Positions 28,379 through 37,203 of a stretch of 64,000 bases of DNA are shown piece by piece. Source of the stretch: Roseicitreum antarcticum. Its GTDB lineage: Bacteria > Pseudomonadota > Alphaproteobacteria > Rhodobacterales > Rhodobacteraceae. Location: positions 2,369,501-2,433,500 of the forward strand of contig NZ_CP061498.1 in the NCBI RefSeq assembly GCF_014681765.1, in the 5' to 3' direction. The translations under genes were made by a program, and so were the position numbers. The first letter of the stretch is position 1. Each line of letters opens with the position of its first letter. The notes under the pieces were generated by a model that did not search any database, was not told where the DNA came from, and was given only the letters and a program-made list of their open reading frames with translations.

Positions 28379-29662
28379 TTACTTTCCGATGCAAAAGCTG
28401 CTGAAAACCTCATCGAGATAGTCCTCAACATCTACGCGCCCGATAAGGCAATCCAGAGAGTCTATGACAAGCGCAACATCCATTGCAACAAGCTCTGGCT
28501 CTGAGACCGGCACATTGACAACATTCTTCAGCACTTTCGCAGCGTCACTCAGCGCAGCCGCCTGCCTATCACTGACAATAACACCTTGGCCATGCACCCT
28601 ACCCGACAAAATCTTCGTTATTCTTTCAACAAGCTGTGAAACCCCCTGTCCGGTCTGGCCTGACACGCCACCGACCATGTTTGGCCAACGGTCCATCTTG
28701 CCCACCAAGACGATATCATCCGTGTCCAGTACAGTGGGGGCTGAATCACCCGGGTTCTCAAGCAGCACAACCCTGAGATCGGCATTCTCAGCGCGGCGCC
28801 GACCCGCTGACATGCCAATCTTTTCAATATCATCTTCAGTTTCCCGCAGCCCCGCCGTGTCTAGAAAACTGACAAGATAGCCACCCAAGTTCATCCGAAC
28901 TTCAATAACGTCACGCGTTGTGCCCGCGATACTCGACGTGATCGCGACTTCGCGTCCGGCCAGTGCATTGAGAAGTGTAGACTTTCCGACGTTTGTCGCG
29001 CCGACCAAGGCGACTTCAAACCCGGACGATACGCTTTTGCGGACTTGCTGCCCTTCAATCTCGGCATTGATTTCGTCCAGAACCATGCGCAGTGGCGCGT
29101 GGAACATTTCCGCCCAATCCAGATCGATATCCTCGTCGGAAAAATCAATCGCCACTTCCAATGTGGAGGCCGCCTTGATCAGCGATTTTCGCCAATTATC
29201 GACCAACTTGCCAATGCCACGATCGAATACGCGCATAGCCTGCCGTCGCTGTTCCTCTGTCTCAGCGACCAGCAACTGACCAAGACCTTCTACCTGAGTT
29301 AGATCTAGGTTCCCATACTCCAGCGCCAAACGCGTAAACTCGCCAGCTTGCGCGGCACGTGTCCCGGGAAATTTTCCGATTTCACTCAATAGCTTAGAAA
29401 TGATCGCCGGGCTTCCATGGATGTTCAGTTCCACGGTTTCCTGACCGGTAAAGCTGCGCCCACGCTCGAAGAACACCACGAGTGCGATATCAATAAGCTC
29501 CCCGCCGGAATCGAAAAGGCGGCGGACGACTGGCGAACGTGGAGGCAGTTTTTTCCCTGGCATGAGTTTCAGGGCGACTTGCTTCGCGCGCGGCCCTGAA
29601 ACCCTAACGATGCAGACCCCAGCTACGGAACCACCAGACGCCACAGCATAAATGGTATCCAT
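28379..29662 (-). CDS. mnmE: tRNA modification GTPase MnmE
   Basis: A 427-residue GTPase that forms a heterotetramer with MnmG for U34 modification. The N-terminal formyl-folate domain has SFTGQETVELNIHGSP. The G domain has GATNVGKSTLLNALAG (P-loop), GTTRDV and FLDTAGLRET. The C-terminus ends in the catalytic FCIGK. The usual NKxD base-recognition motif reads VGKMD, a departure at the first residue. I chose ATG 29662 after GGGTGA; a TTG lies one codon upstream. Confidence 0.95.
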   Translation of the reverse strand: MDTIYAVASGGSVAGVCIVRVSGPRAKQVALKLMPGKKLPPRSPVVRRLFDSGGELIDIALVVFFERGRSFTGQETVELNIHGSPAIISKLLSEIGKFPGTRAAQAGEFTRLALEYGNLDLTQVEGLGQLLVAETEEQRRQAMRVFDRGIGKLVDNWRKSLIKAASTLEVAIDFSDEDIDLDWAEMFHAPLRMVLDEINAEIEGQQVRKSVSSGFEVALVGATNVGKSTLLNALAGREVAITSSIAGTTRDVIEVRMNLGGYLVSFLDTAGLRETEDDIEKIGMSAGRRRAENADLRVVLLENPGDSAPTVLDTDDIVLVGKMDRWPNMVGGVSGQTGQGVSQLVERITKILSGRVHGQGVIVSDRQAAALSDAAKVLKNVVNVPVSEPELVAMDVALVIDSLDCLIGRVDVEDYLDEVFSSFCIGK

Positions 29663-29683
29663 CAAATCACCCGCGCAGGTCGC

Positions 29684-30955
29684 TTAAGTATTCATCGAGT
29701 CGAAGAATTCCCCATTCGTCTTGGTTTGCTTGAGCTTTGACAAGAGGAACTCAATGGCGTCCGTTGTTCCCATGGGATTGAGGATGCGTCGCAACACAAA
29801 CGTCTTTTGCAGATCGCCCTTGTCAATCAGCAATTCCTCTTTCCGCGTTCCGGACTTCAGAATGTCGATCGCTGGGAACACACGCTTGTCGGCAACCTTG
29901 CGATCCAGGATAATTTCGGAGTTACCTGTGCCTTTGAATTCTTCGAAAATTACTTCATCCATTCGGCTGCCCGTATCAATCAAAGCTGTCGCGATGATGG
30001 TCAGCGAGCCACCCTCTTCAATATTTCGCGCAGCGCCGAAAAACCGCTTCGGCCTTTGCAAGGCGTTCGCGTCGACACCACCGGTAAGCACTTTACCTGA
30101 ACTCGGAACGACGGTGTTGAAGGCGCGGCCCAGTCGCGTGATTGAATCCAGCAAGATGACAACGTCGCGCTTGTGCTCTACCAGCCGCTTGGCTTTTTCG
30201 ATGACCATTTCGGATACCGCAACGTGGCGCGTCGCAGGTTCATCAAATGTCGACGAAACAACCTCACCCTTAACACTGCGTTGCATGTCTGTAACCTCTT
30301 CAGGCCGCTCGTCGATAAGCAGCACGATAAGGTAGCATTCTGGATGGTTTTTTTCGATTGAATTGGCGATATTCTGCATCAACACGGTTTTACCAGTGCG
30401 CGGCGGTGCGACGATCAACGCTCGCTGCCCCTTACCCAATGGTGAAACAATATCAATGATACGCGCAGAGCGATCTTTCAGCGTCGGATCATCAATTTCC
30501 ATGTGAAACCGCTCATCCGGATACAGCGGCGTAAGGTTATCAAAATGGACCTTGTGACGAACCATCTCCGGATCGTCGAAGTTGATGCGAGTCACCCGCG
30601 TCATACAAAAGTAACGCTCATTTTCGGCAGGGGCTTGAATTACGCCCTCAATCGTGTCCCCCGTTCGCAGCGAGAACTGCCGGATCATTTCTGGCGAAAC
30701 ATAGATGTCATCTGGTCCGGAAAGGTAGTTCGCTTCAGTTGACCGAAGAAAACCAAACCCGTCTTGCAACACTTCCAGGACACCATCCCCGGAAATTTCC
30801 CAACCATCCTCAGCGCGTTCCTTGAGGATTGAAAACATCATTTCGCCCTTCCTCATGGAAGGAGCATTATCAATTTCCAGTTCCTCGGCCATGTCCAGCA
30901 GGACCGATGGTGTTTTTGCTTTCAGATCAGCCAAGTTTAGCCGGTTTGCAGACAT
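29684..30955 (-). CDS. rho: Transcription termination factor Rho
   Basis: A 423-residue hexameric RNA helicase. It has an N-terminal Rho-N domain, an RNA-binding cold-shock-like domain ([19 protein letters not shown]), Walker [17 protein letters not shown] near residue 187, the Q-loop segment [20 protein letters not shown] and the R-loop region [11 protein letters not shown] 30955 lies 39 bases from a parS site and 115 bases from the end of hemJ. Length and motifs are standard. Confidence 0.97.
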   Translation of the reverse strand: MSANRLNLADLKAKTPSVLLDMAEELEIDNAPSMRKGEMMFSILKERAEDGWEISGDGVLEVLQDGFGFLRSTEANYLSGPDDIYVSPEMIRQFSLRTGDTIEGVIQAPAENERYFCMTRVTRINFDDPEMVRHKVHFDNLTPLYPDERFHMEIDDPTLKDRSARIIDIVSPLGKGQRALIVAPPRTGKTVLMQNIANSIEKNHPECYLIVLLIDERPEEVTDMQRSVKGEVVSSTFDEPATRHVAVSEMVIEKAKRLVEHKRDVVILLDSITRLGRAFNTVVPSSGKVLTGGVDANALQRPKRFFGAARNIEEGGSLTIIATALIDTGSRMDEVIFEEFKGTGNSEIILDRKVADKRVFPAIDILKSGTRKEELLIDKGDLQKTFVLRRILNPMGTTDAIEFLLSKLKQTKTNGEFFDSMNT

Positions 30956-30993
30956 GCCACCACCACATTGACCTCAGGGCCATATAAATTGAA

Positions 30994-31009
30994 TGTTTCA
31001 CGTGAAACG
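30994..31009. promoter_or_regulatory. parS: parS site between rho and hemJ
   Basis: TGTTTCACGTGAAACG matches 15 of 16 bases of the parS consensus. Its intergenic position about 0.5 kb from the origin-like region supports ParB binding. Confidence 0.9.
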
Positions 31010-31070
31010 CGTTGACCGGACGGTCACGCAGACGCGCTGATACGCCGGACTGACGGTGAAGTCAACGGCC

Positions 31071-31505
31071 TCAAAACTTGAGTACGACCGATAATACAAT
31101 CACAATCATCAGCAAGGTGGGGACTTCGTTTATCATTCGGTATTGCCTGCCTGTGAGTGACGTCGCCCCACGCAGAAAGGCTTGCCGCTGCGACGCGAGC
31201 CAGAAGTGAAACGCCGTCATAGCAACGACACCAACCAGTTTTGACCAGGGCCAGAACAATGACCAATCAACAACGCCCGGCGTCATGACCAAGAACAAGC
31301 CAGCTGCCCATGTAACGACCATCGCTGGTGTCATAATGACAGTCAGCAACTTTCCTTCCATTGTGTTCAATAGCCTATAAACCGACGGATCTTCACCATT
31401 CTCAGCGTGATACACAAACAACCGCGGCAAATAAAACAAACCTGCCATCCATGCGATGACTGCCATGATGTGAAGTGCTTTGATCCATAGGTACAGCGAG
31501 ATCAT
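31071..31505 (-). CDS. hemJ: Protoporphyrinogen IX oxidase HemJ
   Basis: A 144-residue four-helix membrane protein of the HemJ (UPF0093) family, which oxidises protoporphyrinogen IX in many Alphaproteobacteria. Visible features are the N-terminal LYLWIKALHIMAVIAWMAG with the conserved His, the LPRLFVYHAE segment, and the NEVPTLLMIVIVL final helix. It borders the origin-like region. hemE, which flanks the origin in several alphaproteobacteria, is not present beside it here. Confidence 0.93.
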   Translation of the reverse strand: MISLYLWIKALHIMAVIAWMAGLFYLPRLFVYHAENGEDPSVYRLLNTMEGKLLTVIMTPAMVVTWAAGLFLVMTPGVVDWSLFWPWSKLVGVVAMTAFHFWLASQRQAFLRGATSLTGRQYRMINEVPTLLMIVIVLSVVLKF

Positions 31506-31877
31506 GTTGGCCTCCGTCAGACTTCTTATAAATTGAAATATATAAAGAAGTTAGATGTTGTAGATAGGGTTGGTGTATATGTGCACGGTATATTTATCCA
31601 CAGAGTTGTTGTGCAGTAGCATGTTTTAGTCAGTGTAGTTTTTATATTATTTAAATCATACATTTATCTTTTAAATGTTCATAAGTATCGAAATTTGAAA
31701 GCCTGTGGCAATACAAATTTGAAGTTGTCCACACCCGGCCGAATACCTTGTCCAGTGTGGATATTTGTGGCACATACAGTTGACGAAAGTGTAGCTCCGT
31801 CAATGAGCTACGATCTTGCCTGCTTGTTCCCATTGCTCGTCTTAACGACACGCCCGGTTATCCCCAGAGTCGCCCCC
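31506..31877. other. oriC: Probable chromosomal replication origin (oriC)
   Basis: A 372-base gene-free region, strikingly AT-rich in a GC-rich chromosome, lies between hemJ and maf. It holds a perfect DnaA box TTATCCACA (31594-31602), near matches TTGTCCACA (31725-31733), reverse ATATCCACA (31756-31764) and TTATCCCCA (31858-31866), and an AT-rich stretch at 31621-31695 that could be the unwinding element. Position beside parABS, rho, mnmEG and maf matches origins of related bacteria. Activity is inferred. Confidence 0.82.
31594..31602 (+). promoter_or_regulatory. DnaA box, perfect consensus
   Basis: TTATCCACA matches the strong DnaA-binding consensus TTATNCACA. It is the best of at least four candidate boxes in the origin-like region. 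Confidence 0.85.
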
Positions 31878-32474
31878 ATGCCTGACGTGATCCTTGCCAG
31901 CAGTTCTATGGTCCGCGCCAGGTTGTTGCGCGCGGCAGGTCTGCAGGTTGAAACGATGGCGCCACGCGTGGATGAGGGTGCGTTGCGCGAGAGCCTTCAG
32001 GCCGAAGCCATAAAACCGCGCGACATTGCAGATGCGTTGGCTGAGGCGAAGGCGCGGAAGGTTTCTGCGCGCAATCCAGGCGATCTGGTGCTTGGTTGCG
32101 ATCAGGTTCTGGTTCACGACAACTGCCTTGTCAGCAAGTCCCTCGATATCGGCGCGGCGACACAGTTGCTGAAGAAACTGCGTGGCGGCACGCATCAACT
32201 CCTTTCCGCCGCATGTATTTACCGCAACGGGACGCCGCTATGGCGTCACATTGGCACTGCGCATCTGACCATGCGCGAATTTTCCGATGAGTATCTTGAT
32301 CGATATCTCGCGCGTAACTGGGACACAGTGCGCGGCGCAGTCGGCTGCTACCATATCGAGGATGAGGGGGTTCGGTTGTTTTCCGAAGTCAAAGGCGATC
32401 AGTTCATCATCATGGGTCTGCCGCTGTTGGAAATCCTGAACTTTCTATCGACACGCGGGGATATCGACGGATGA
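31878..32474 (+). CDS. maf: Maf-family nucleoside triphosphate pyrophosphatase
   Basis: A 198-residue house-cleaning enzyme that hydrolyses modified or canonical NTPs. The N-terminal ILASSSMVRARLLRAAGL nucleotide motif, GCDQVLV and the YHIEDEGVRLFSEVKGD segment are all present. ATG 31878 begins the recognisable protein; the open frame upstream runs through the origin region and looks non-coding. It overlaps aroE by ATGA and heads the maf-aroE-coaE-dnaQ operon. Confidence 0.93.
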   Translation: MPDVILASSSMVRARLLRAAGLQVETMAPRVDEGALRESLQAEAIKPRDIADALAEAKARKVSARNPGDLVLGCDQVLVHDNCLVSKSLDIGAATQLLKKLRGGTHQLLSAACIYRNGTPLWRHIGTAHLTMREFSDEYLDRYLARNWDTVRGAVGCYHIEDEGVRLFSEVKGDQFIIMGLPLLEILNFLSTRGDIDG

Positions 32475-33301
32475 CGCTTATTCCTGTCGCGGGCGTCATT
32501 GGCTGCCCAATTGCCCACAGCAAGTCACCCAAGTTGCACGGCTACTGGCTCTCAAAATACGAAATAAATGGTTATTATATCCCATTGCATGTTACAGAAG
32601 GGGACCTTGAGCGTGTTGTCAAAGCTCTCCCGGCTATGGGCTTTCGCGGTTGCAACGTGACGATCCCGCACAAGGAGCGCGCCTTGGCGCTGGCCGATAT
32701 CGCGACGGACCGTGCGCGGAAAATCGGTGCGGCCAATACTTTGACCTTCAAGGATGACGGACAGATTCACGCTGACAATACCGACGCGTATGGCTTCATG
32801 CAAAATATCCGGCAGGTTTGGCCTGAATGGTCGGCAAGCGTCGGGCCGATAACCGTTCTCGGCGCTGGCGGTGCCGCGCGGGCGGTCGTCGTCGCCTTGT
32901 TGGAAGAGGGCGCGACCGATATTCGCATCGTGAACCGCACACGCGATCGCGCCGAAGACCTTGTGGCGGCCTTCGGGAAGGGCACTACCGCCGCCGATTG
33001 GGCCGATCTGCCGGATCTGCTGCCGGACACCGCAACGCTTGTGAATACGACCGCGCTGGGAATGGCGGGTGGCGCGCCGCTGGACCTGTCGCTCGATTCA
33101 TTGCCAAAGGAATCGCTGGTTACCGACATCGTCTACACCCCGTTGAACACCAACTTGTTGATGAGTGCCGCTCAGCGGGGCTGCAAGACCGTAGACGGGC
33201 TGGGTATGCTCTTGCATCAGGGGGCTCCCGGTTTTGCGCAATGGTTCGGCGTGATGCCTGAGGTTGACGATGATCTCCGTCGCGTCATGCTGGAAGCATG
33301 A
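32471..33301 (+). CDS. aroE: Shikimate dehydrogenase
   Basis: It reduces 3-dehydroshikimate to shikimate with NADPH in the aromatic amino acid pathway. The 276-residue protein has GCPIAHSKSPKLH at the N-terminus, NVTIPHKE with the catalytic Lys near residue 66, NTDAYGF with the catalytic Asp, and the cofactor loop LGAGGAARAVV followed by NRTRDRAE. It overlaps maf and coaE by four bases each (ATGA). Confidence 0.97.
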   Translation: MTLIPVAGVIGCPIAHSKSPKLHGYWLSKYEINGYYIPLHVTEGDLERVVKALPAMGFRGCNVTIPHKERALALADIATDRARKIGAANTLTFKDDGQIHADNTDAYGFMQNIRQVWPEWSASVGPITVLGAGGAARAVVVALLEEGATDIRIVNRTRDRAEDLVAAFGKGTTAADWADLPDLLPDTATLVNTTALGMAGGAPLDLSLDSLPKESLVTDIVYTPLNTNLLMSAAQRGCKTVDGLGMLLHQGAPGFAQWFGVMPEVDDDLRRVMLEA

Positions 33302-33903
33302 GCGCGCCGTTTGTCCTCGGCCTGACGGGGTCCATCGGCATGGGAAAGTCCACCACAGCGGCCATGTTTGCCGCGCAGGGCGTTCCCGTCTGGGATGCGG
33401 ATGCGGTGGTGCACCGGCTTTATGCAGCGGGTGGGGCAGCAGTGGAGCCGGTCGCGGCGTTAAGGCCCGCTGCGCTGCGCGACGGCGCGCTTGACCGTTC
33501 CGCACTGAAGGCATGGATTTCCGATGATCCTACGGCGCTGAAGCAGATCGAGGCGATTGTTCATCCCCTCGTCACCGCCGACCGGGCGGCGTTTCTGACG
33601 ACCCATCGCGCGCAGGGCACGCCACTGGTGGTTCTGGACATTCCGTTGTTGTTTGAGGCCGCTGGACTGCAGCATGTAGATGCTATCGTGGTTGTTTCCA
33701 CTGACCCAGATACCCAGCGGGCACGGGTTCTGGCGCGCAATAGCATGACCGAGGATCAGTTTCAGGCAATCCTTGCCCGACAGATTCCAGATTCAGAAAA
33801 GCGCGCTCGCGCTGATTTCGTGATTGAGACCTCGACATTTGACGCGACCCGGCACGCTGTGGCACAGCTTGTCTCGACCATAGAGGGGCGAAACATTGCG
33901 TGA
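33298..33903 (+). CDS. coaE: Dephospho-CoA kinase
   Basis: A P-loop kinase of 201 residues that catalyses the last step of coenzyme A synthesis. GLTGSIGMGKSTTAAMF is the Walker A near residue 9, followed by WDADAVVHRLY and the LDIPLLFEA segment. Start and stop overlap the neighbouring genes (aroE by ATGA; dnaQ begins eight bases before the coaE stop ends). Confidence 0.96.
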   Translation: MSAPFVLGLTGSIGMGKSTTAAMFAAQGVPVWDADAVVHRLYAAGGAAVEPVAALRPAALRDGALDRSALKAWISDDPTALKQIEAIVHPLVTADRAAFLTTHRAQGTPLVVLDIPLLFEAAGLQHVDAIVVVSTDPDTQRARVLARNSMTEDQFQAILARQIPDSEKRARADFVIETSTFDATRHAVAQLVSTIEGRNIA

Positions 33904-34588
33904 GATCGTTCTGGATACCGAAACCACCGGCCTTGATCCGTCAGACGGCCACCGGATCGTTGAAATCGGCGCCGTCGAATTGCTCAACCATACGCCGACC
34001 GGCGTCACCTATCATCAGTATATCAATCCCGAACGACCAATGCCCGCCGAAGCCTTCGCGGTTCATGGTCTGGGGGATGAGTTTCTTGCCGCGCAGCCGG
34101 TGTTCAGCCGCATTGCTGATGAGTTTTTGCAGTTCTTGGGCGATGCGCGCATGGTAATCCACAACGCGGCGTTTGATATGCGGTTCCTGAACGCAGAATT
34201 GGCGCGCGTCAACCGCCCTGCCCTGCCGGCGGCTCGGGCTTTCGATACGCTCACGCTGGCCCGCAGGCGCTTTCCGGGCTCGCCGGCGTCGCTTGACGCG
34301 CTGTGCCGGCGGTTCGGTGTGAACAACTCAGCGCGTGAGAAACACGGCGCGCTTCTGGACAGCGAAATTCTGGCCGAGGTGTATCTGGAACTGATGGGCG
34401 GGCGACAGCCCGATTTCGGCCTGACGGTCCAGAAGCGCAGCAAAACGGCCCAGCCTGAGGATCCGGACTGGCGTCCGCAGCGGCGAACGACGCCCCTCGC
34501 CCCTCGCCTGACGGAAGCCGAGAGCGCCGCGCATCAAAAACTGGTCGCCGCGTTGGGCAAGGAGCCGATCTGGGCGCGCTATGAGTGA
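33896..34588 (+). CDS. dnaQ: DNA polymerase III epsilon subunit (3'-5' exonuclease)
   Basis: The proofreading subunit of the replicative polymerase, 230 residues. Exo I is VLDTETTGLDP, Exo II is VIHNAAFDMRFLNAEL, and Exo III includes REKHGALLDSEILAEVY, as in DEDDh exonucleases. The start is a TTG at 33896 overlapping the coaE stop by eight bases; no in-frame ATG or GTG lies near. A weak start could keep the protein low relative to coaE, but this is inference. Confidence 0.93.
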   Translation: MREIVLDTETTGLDPSDGHRIVEIGAVELLNHTPTGVTYHQYINPERPMPAEAFAVHGLGDEFLAAQPVFSRIADEFLQFLGDARMVIHNAAFDMRFLNAELARVNRPALPAARAFDTLTLARRRFPGSPASLDALCRRFGVNNSAREKHGALLDSEILAEVYLELMGGRQPDFGLTVQKRSKTAQPEDPDWRPQRRTTPLAPRLTEAESAAHQKLVAALGKEPIWARYE

Positions 34589-34624
34589 ACGCGCACAGCA
34601 TGGCTAGAACGGTCGTGCGGCCCA

Positions 34625-34655
34625 TAAAAAAATCCCCGACCTGACGGGCGGGGAT
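34625..34655 (-). terminator. Intrinsic terminator of secB
   Basis: On the reverse strand, stem ATCCCCG (34649-34655) pairs with CGGGGAT (34632-34638) and is followed by seven or eight T. It lies 29 bases past the secB stop. It may also limit dnaQ read-through from the other side. Confidence 0.85.
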
Positions 34656-34683
34656 CTGACAATTTTCAAATAGAGAGCCTTGC

Positions 34684-35199
34684 TCAGGCAGTCGGGGTCT
34701 TCTGGGCCTGAAGCGCGGCCTGCCGCTGCAATTCCTGACGGTACAGCGCCAGAAAATCCACATTGTCCAGGTTGAGCGGCGGGAAGCCGCCATCGCGCGT
34801 TACGTCGCTTACGATCCGGCGCACGAATGGGAACAGCATGCGCGGGCATTCGATGAGCAGGAACGGGTGCATCTGCTCGGTTGGTACGCCCTCGATGTTG
34901 AATACCCCGGCATAATCCAGTTCCATCAGGAACAGTGAAACGCCGTCTGACTTGTTCTTGGATTCGATCTTGAACTTGGTCGTCACCTCGAACTGCGTCT
35001 CGACATCGCGTTTCTTGGCGTCAAGACTGACCTGAACCTGAATATCCGGTTGGACGTTAGAGGGTTGCATGGCCTTTTGCGCCACGAAGTTCTCGAACGA
35101 CAGGTCGCGCACATATTGCGCCAGGACGCGCATGGAAACCTGCGGTTGCGCCGCCGGCGTCGGTTGCGCGGGGGCGGCACCGTTAGGGGTATCGGACAT
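34684..35199 (-). CDS. secB: Protein-export chaperone SecB
   Basis: A 171-residue tetrameric chaperone that keeps preproteins unfolded for SecA. The core shows QVSMRVLAQYVRDLSFENFV, DAKKRDVETQFEVTTKF and the C-terminal FPFVRRIVSDVTRDGGFPPL segment. ATG 35199 follows a clean AGGAGA seven bases away; translation upstream of it is not SecB-like. An alanine/proline-rich N-terminal tail is typical of alphaproteobacterial SecB. Confidence 0.96.
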   Translation of the reverse strand: MSDTPNGAAPAQPTPAAQPQVSMRVLAQYVRDLSFENFVAQKAMQPSNVQPDIQVQVSLDAKKRDVETQFEVTTKFKIESKNKSDGVSLFLMELDYAGVFNIEGVPTEQMHPFLLIECPRMLFPFVRRIVSDVTRDGGFPPLNLDNVDFLALYRQELQRQAALQAQKTPTA

Positions 35200-35252
35200 A
35201 AGTCTCTCCTGCTGAAAAATTAGCTGCGTTCTATCAGGTGAACAGGCCGGTC

Positions 35253-35744
35253 TCAATGCCGGTTTTGGCCGCCGTTGCGGTCCGGACCTGGTGCCGGTGG
35301 TGTATCGGGGATTTCGCGCCATGGCGTGCTGTCGCGCGGCTCGTGCACTGTAAAGTCACCGTCGATCACGTCGCCGCGCCTTGGTCGCGTCGGGCCTTGT
35401 GTCCGCGGACGCGGCATGCGGGCCAGCACCATGGCCTGCACAGGCGGCAATAGCACGATCAGCCCCAGAATGTCTGTGAAGAACCCCGGGATGATCAGCA
35501 GCATCCCGGCAATCACCCGCATCACACCTTTCAGCAGTGGGGCAGTCGGGTCGGTTTCCGTCCGCAGCGCCGCGTTGATCTCACCCACAGTTCGCGGCCC
35601 GCCCGATCGGATGAGTGCGATACCGCCGATGGCCGAACCGATCACAATTGCGAGGGTCGCCAGCAGTCCCAGTTCGCCGCCAACCTGCACGAAAAGAGCG
35701 ATTTCGATCAGGGGAACCGCCAACAACGCCAGAAACAGCCGCAT
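35253..35744 (-). CDS. fxsA: FxsA family membrane protein
   Basis: A 163-residue inner-membrane protein with three to four helices: RLFLALLAVPLIEIALFVQV, LGLLATLAIVIGSAIGGIAL, and VIAGMLLIIPGFFTDILGL with the family's PGFxTD segment. The tail is hydrophilic and proline-rich. In E. coli FxsA affects phage T7 exclusion by F; its general role is unknown. ATG 35744 follows AGGAAGG. It lies just upstream of secB on the same strand and is divergent from the Tim44-like gene. Confidence 0.88.
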   Translation of the reverse strand: MRLFLALLAVPLIEIALFVQVGGELGLLATLAIVIGSAIGGIALIRSGGPRTVGEINAALRTETDPTAPLLKGVMRVIAGMLLIIPGFFTDILGLIVLLPPVQAMVLARMPRPRTQGPTRPRRGDVIDGDFTVHEPRDSTPWREIPDTPPAPGPDRNGGQNRH

Positions 35745-35852
35745 TTTATCATCCTTCCTGTGGTCGTCGTCCCGCATTAGGTAGACTTGTGGTGTACTGC
35801 GCCTTACATAAGGGGTCAAAGGACGTTACCAACCCCCTTTGCAGAGGTAATA

Positions 35853-36518
35853 ATGGACTCCGCCGTGATACAACTTTTAGTGCTGGCTGGTATTGCTGTA
35901 TTTCTGATCCTGCGCCTGCGCAGTGTTCTGGGGTCGCGTGAAGGTTTTGAGAAACCCCCGGTCACCGGGCCTGCGAATGGTGATGGCGCGTCCTCCCGTC
36001 AGCGGTTCGAGGTGATCGAAGGCGGTCCCGATACCGACATTTTCGACCATGTTGCCGAGGATTCGCCTGCAGCGAAAGCTCTGGCGCAGATGAAAAACGC
36101 CGATCCGGAATTTCACGTTGGCGATTTTCTTCAGGGCGCGCGCGGTGCGTATGAGATGATCCTGATGGCGTTTGAAAACGGCGATCTGGATTCTATTCTC
36201 CCCTTCCTGTCGCGCGATGTTTTCTCCAGCTTCGATGATGTGGTGCAGCTGCGTGAGCGCGAGGGCCTGCGTGTCGATGCGCAATTCGTAGGCGTGCGTG
36301 AGGTGGAACTGATCACTGCCAACTATGATGCCGACACGCGTGAGGGTGAGGTTACAGTGCGATTCGTTGGCGAACTTACCTCGGTTGTGCGCAATGCGGC
36401 AGGTGAAGTGATCGAGGGTGATCCAAACGTGGTCAAGCGCCAGAAAGATGTCTGGACCTTCGCGCGCGAAATGGGCGCTGCGAACCCGAACTGGAAGCTG
36501 GTCGCTACAGACGGCTGA
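35853..36518 (+). CDS. Tim44/TimA family putative membrane adaptor
   Basis: A 221-residue protein with one N-terminal membrane helix (IQLLVLAGIAVFLILRLR) and a C-terminal Tim44-like domain (FLQGARGAYEMILMAFENGD, LPFLSRDVFSSF, GEVTVRFVGELTSVV). The fold resembles the mitochondrial import adaptor Tim44; the bacterial role is not settled. ATG 35853 follows AGAGG. The gene is divergent from fxsA and next to secB, a conserved neighbourhood in the order. Confidence 0.88.
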   Translation: MDSAVIQLLVLAGIAVFLILRLRSVLGSREGFEKPPVTGPANGDGASSRQRFEVIEGGPDTDIFDHVAEDSPAAKALAQMKNADPEFHVGDFLQGARGAYEMILMAFENGDLDSILPFLSRDVFSSFDDVVQLREREGLRVDAQFVGVREVELITANYDADTREGEVTVRFVGELTSVVRNAAGEVIEGDPNVVKRQKDVWTFAREMGAANPNWKLVATDG

Positions 36519-36594
36519 GTTCCGGACCAATTGTGATGGCCCGCGCCCTGGTAACCCTGGGGTGTAAAGCCACAGCCTGCACAAGGGACAGGTC

Positions 36595-37182
36595 ATGGCG
36601 CGCCGCCGATCCAGAAATCTAGACCCTGCCGAACAGGATTTGTGGCAAAAGGTGGCGCGCACGGCACGTGCGATGCACAGCTTTCAACGCGCGATGTCTG
36701 AAGCTTCCGCGCCAGAGGCCCCCAAACCCATCAGCCCGCCGCCAGAACCCCTCGCGCAGTTCCGCGTCGGGTCAAAAGCGGGCGGTTCTCCGGTACTTCC
36801 GCCCGCTGACACCGCCACCGCCCCGGTCCGTATGGACCGAAAGGCGTATGACCGGCTGCGGCGCGGTAAGCTGACCCCCGATGCCAAGATCGACCTGCAC
36901 GGTATGACACTGGCCGAGGCGCATCCCGCGCTGATCGGGTTCATCATGCGATGTCATGTGCGGGGCGATCGGCTGGTGTTGGTGATTACCGGCAAGGGGC
37001 GCACGGCAAGTAGCGACGGCCTTATTCCTCGCAGGCAGGGGGCGCTAAAGCAAGACGTGCCACACTGGCTGCGCAACATGCCGCTGCGGCCTTTGGTTCT
37101 GGAGCTGCGTGAGGCGCATCAGCGCCATGGCGGCGCTGGGGCGCTTTATGTCTACCTGCGGCGACCAGGCAGACCCGTCTGA
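36595..37182 (+). CDS. Smr/MutS2-type endonuclease domain protein
   Basis: A 195-residue protein with a basic, proline-rich N-terminal half and a C-terminal Smr domain: KIDLHGMTLAEAHPALIGFI (the DLHG motif) and LVLVITGKGRTAS (the GKG motif). Smr domains nick DNA or RNA in several families. It lies 76 bases after the Tim44-like gene and converges on hslU with a 21-base gap. A lytic transglycosylase gene (mltA) that I recall between these two in some relatives is absent. Confidence 0.87.
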   Translation: MARRRSRNLDPAEQDLWQKVARTARAMHSFQRAMSEASAPEAPKPISPPPEPLAQFRVGSKAGGSPVLPPADTATAPVRMDRKAYDRLRRGKLTPDAKIDLHGMTLAEAHPALIGFIMRCHVRGDRLVLVITGKGRTASSDGLIPRRQGALKQDVPHWLRNMPLRPLVLELREAHQRHGGAGALYVYLRRPGRPV

Positions 37183-37203
37183 CGTGGTGTTCTCGCGTTG
37201 GCG

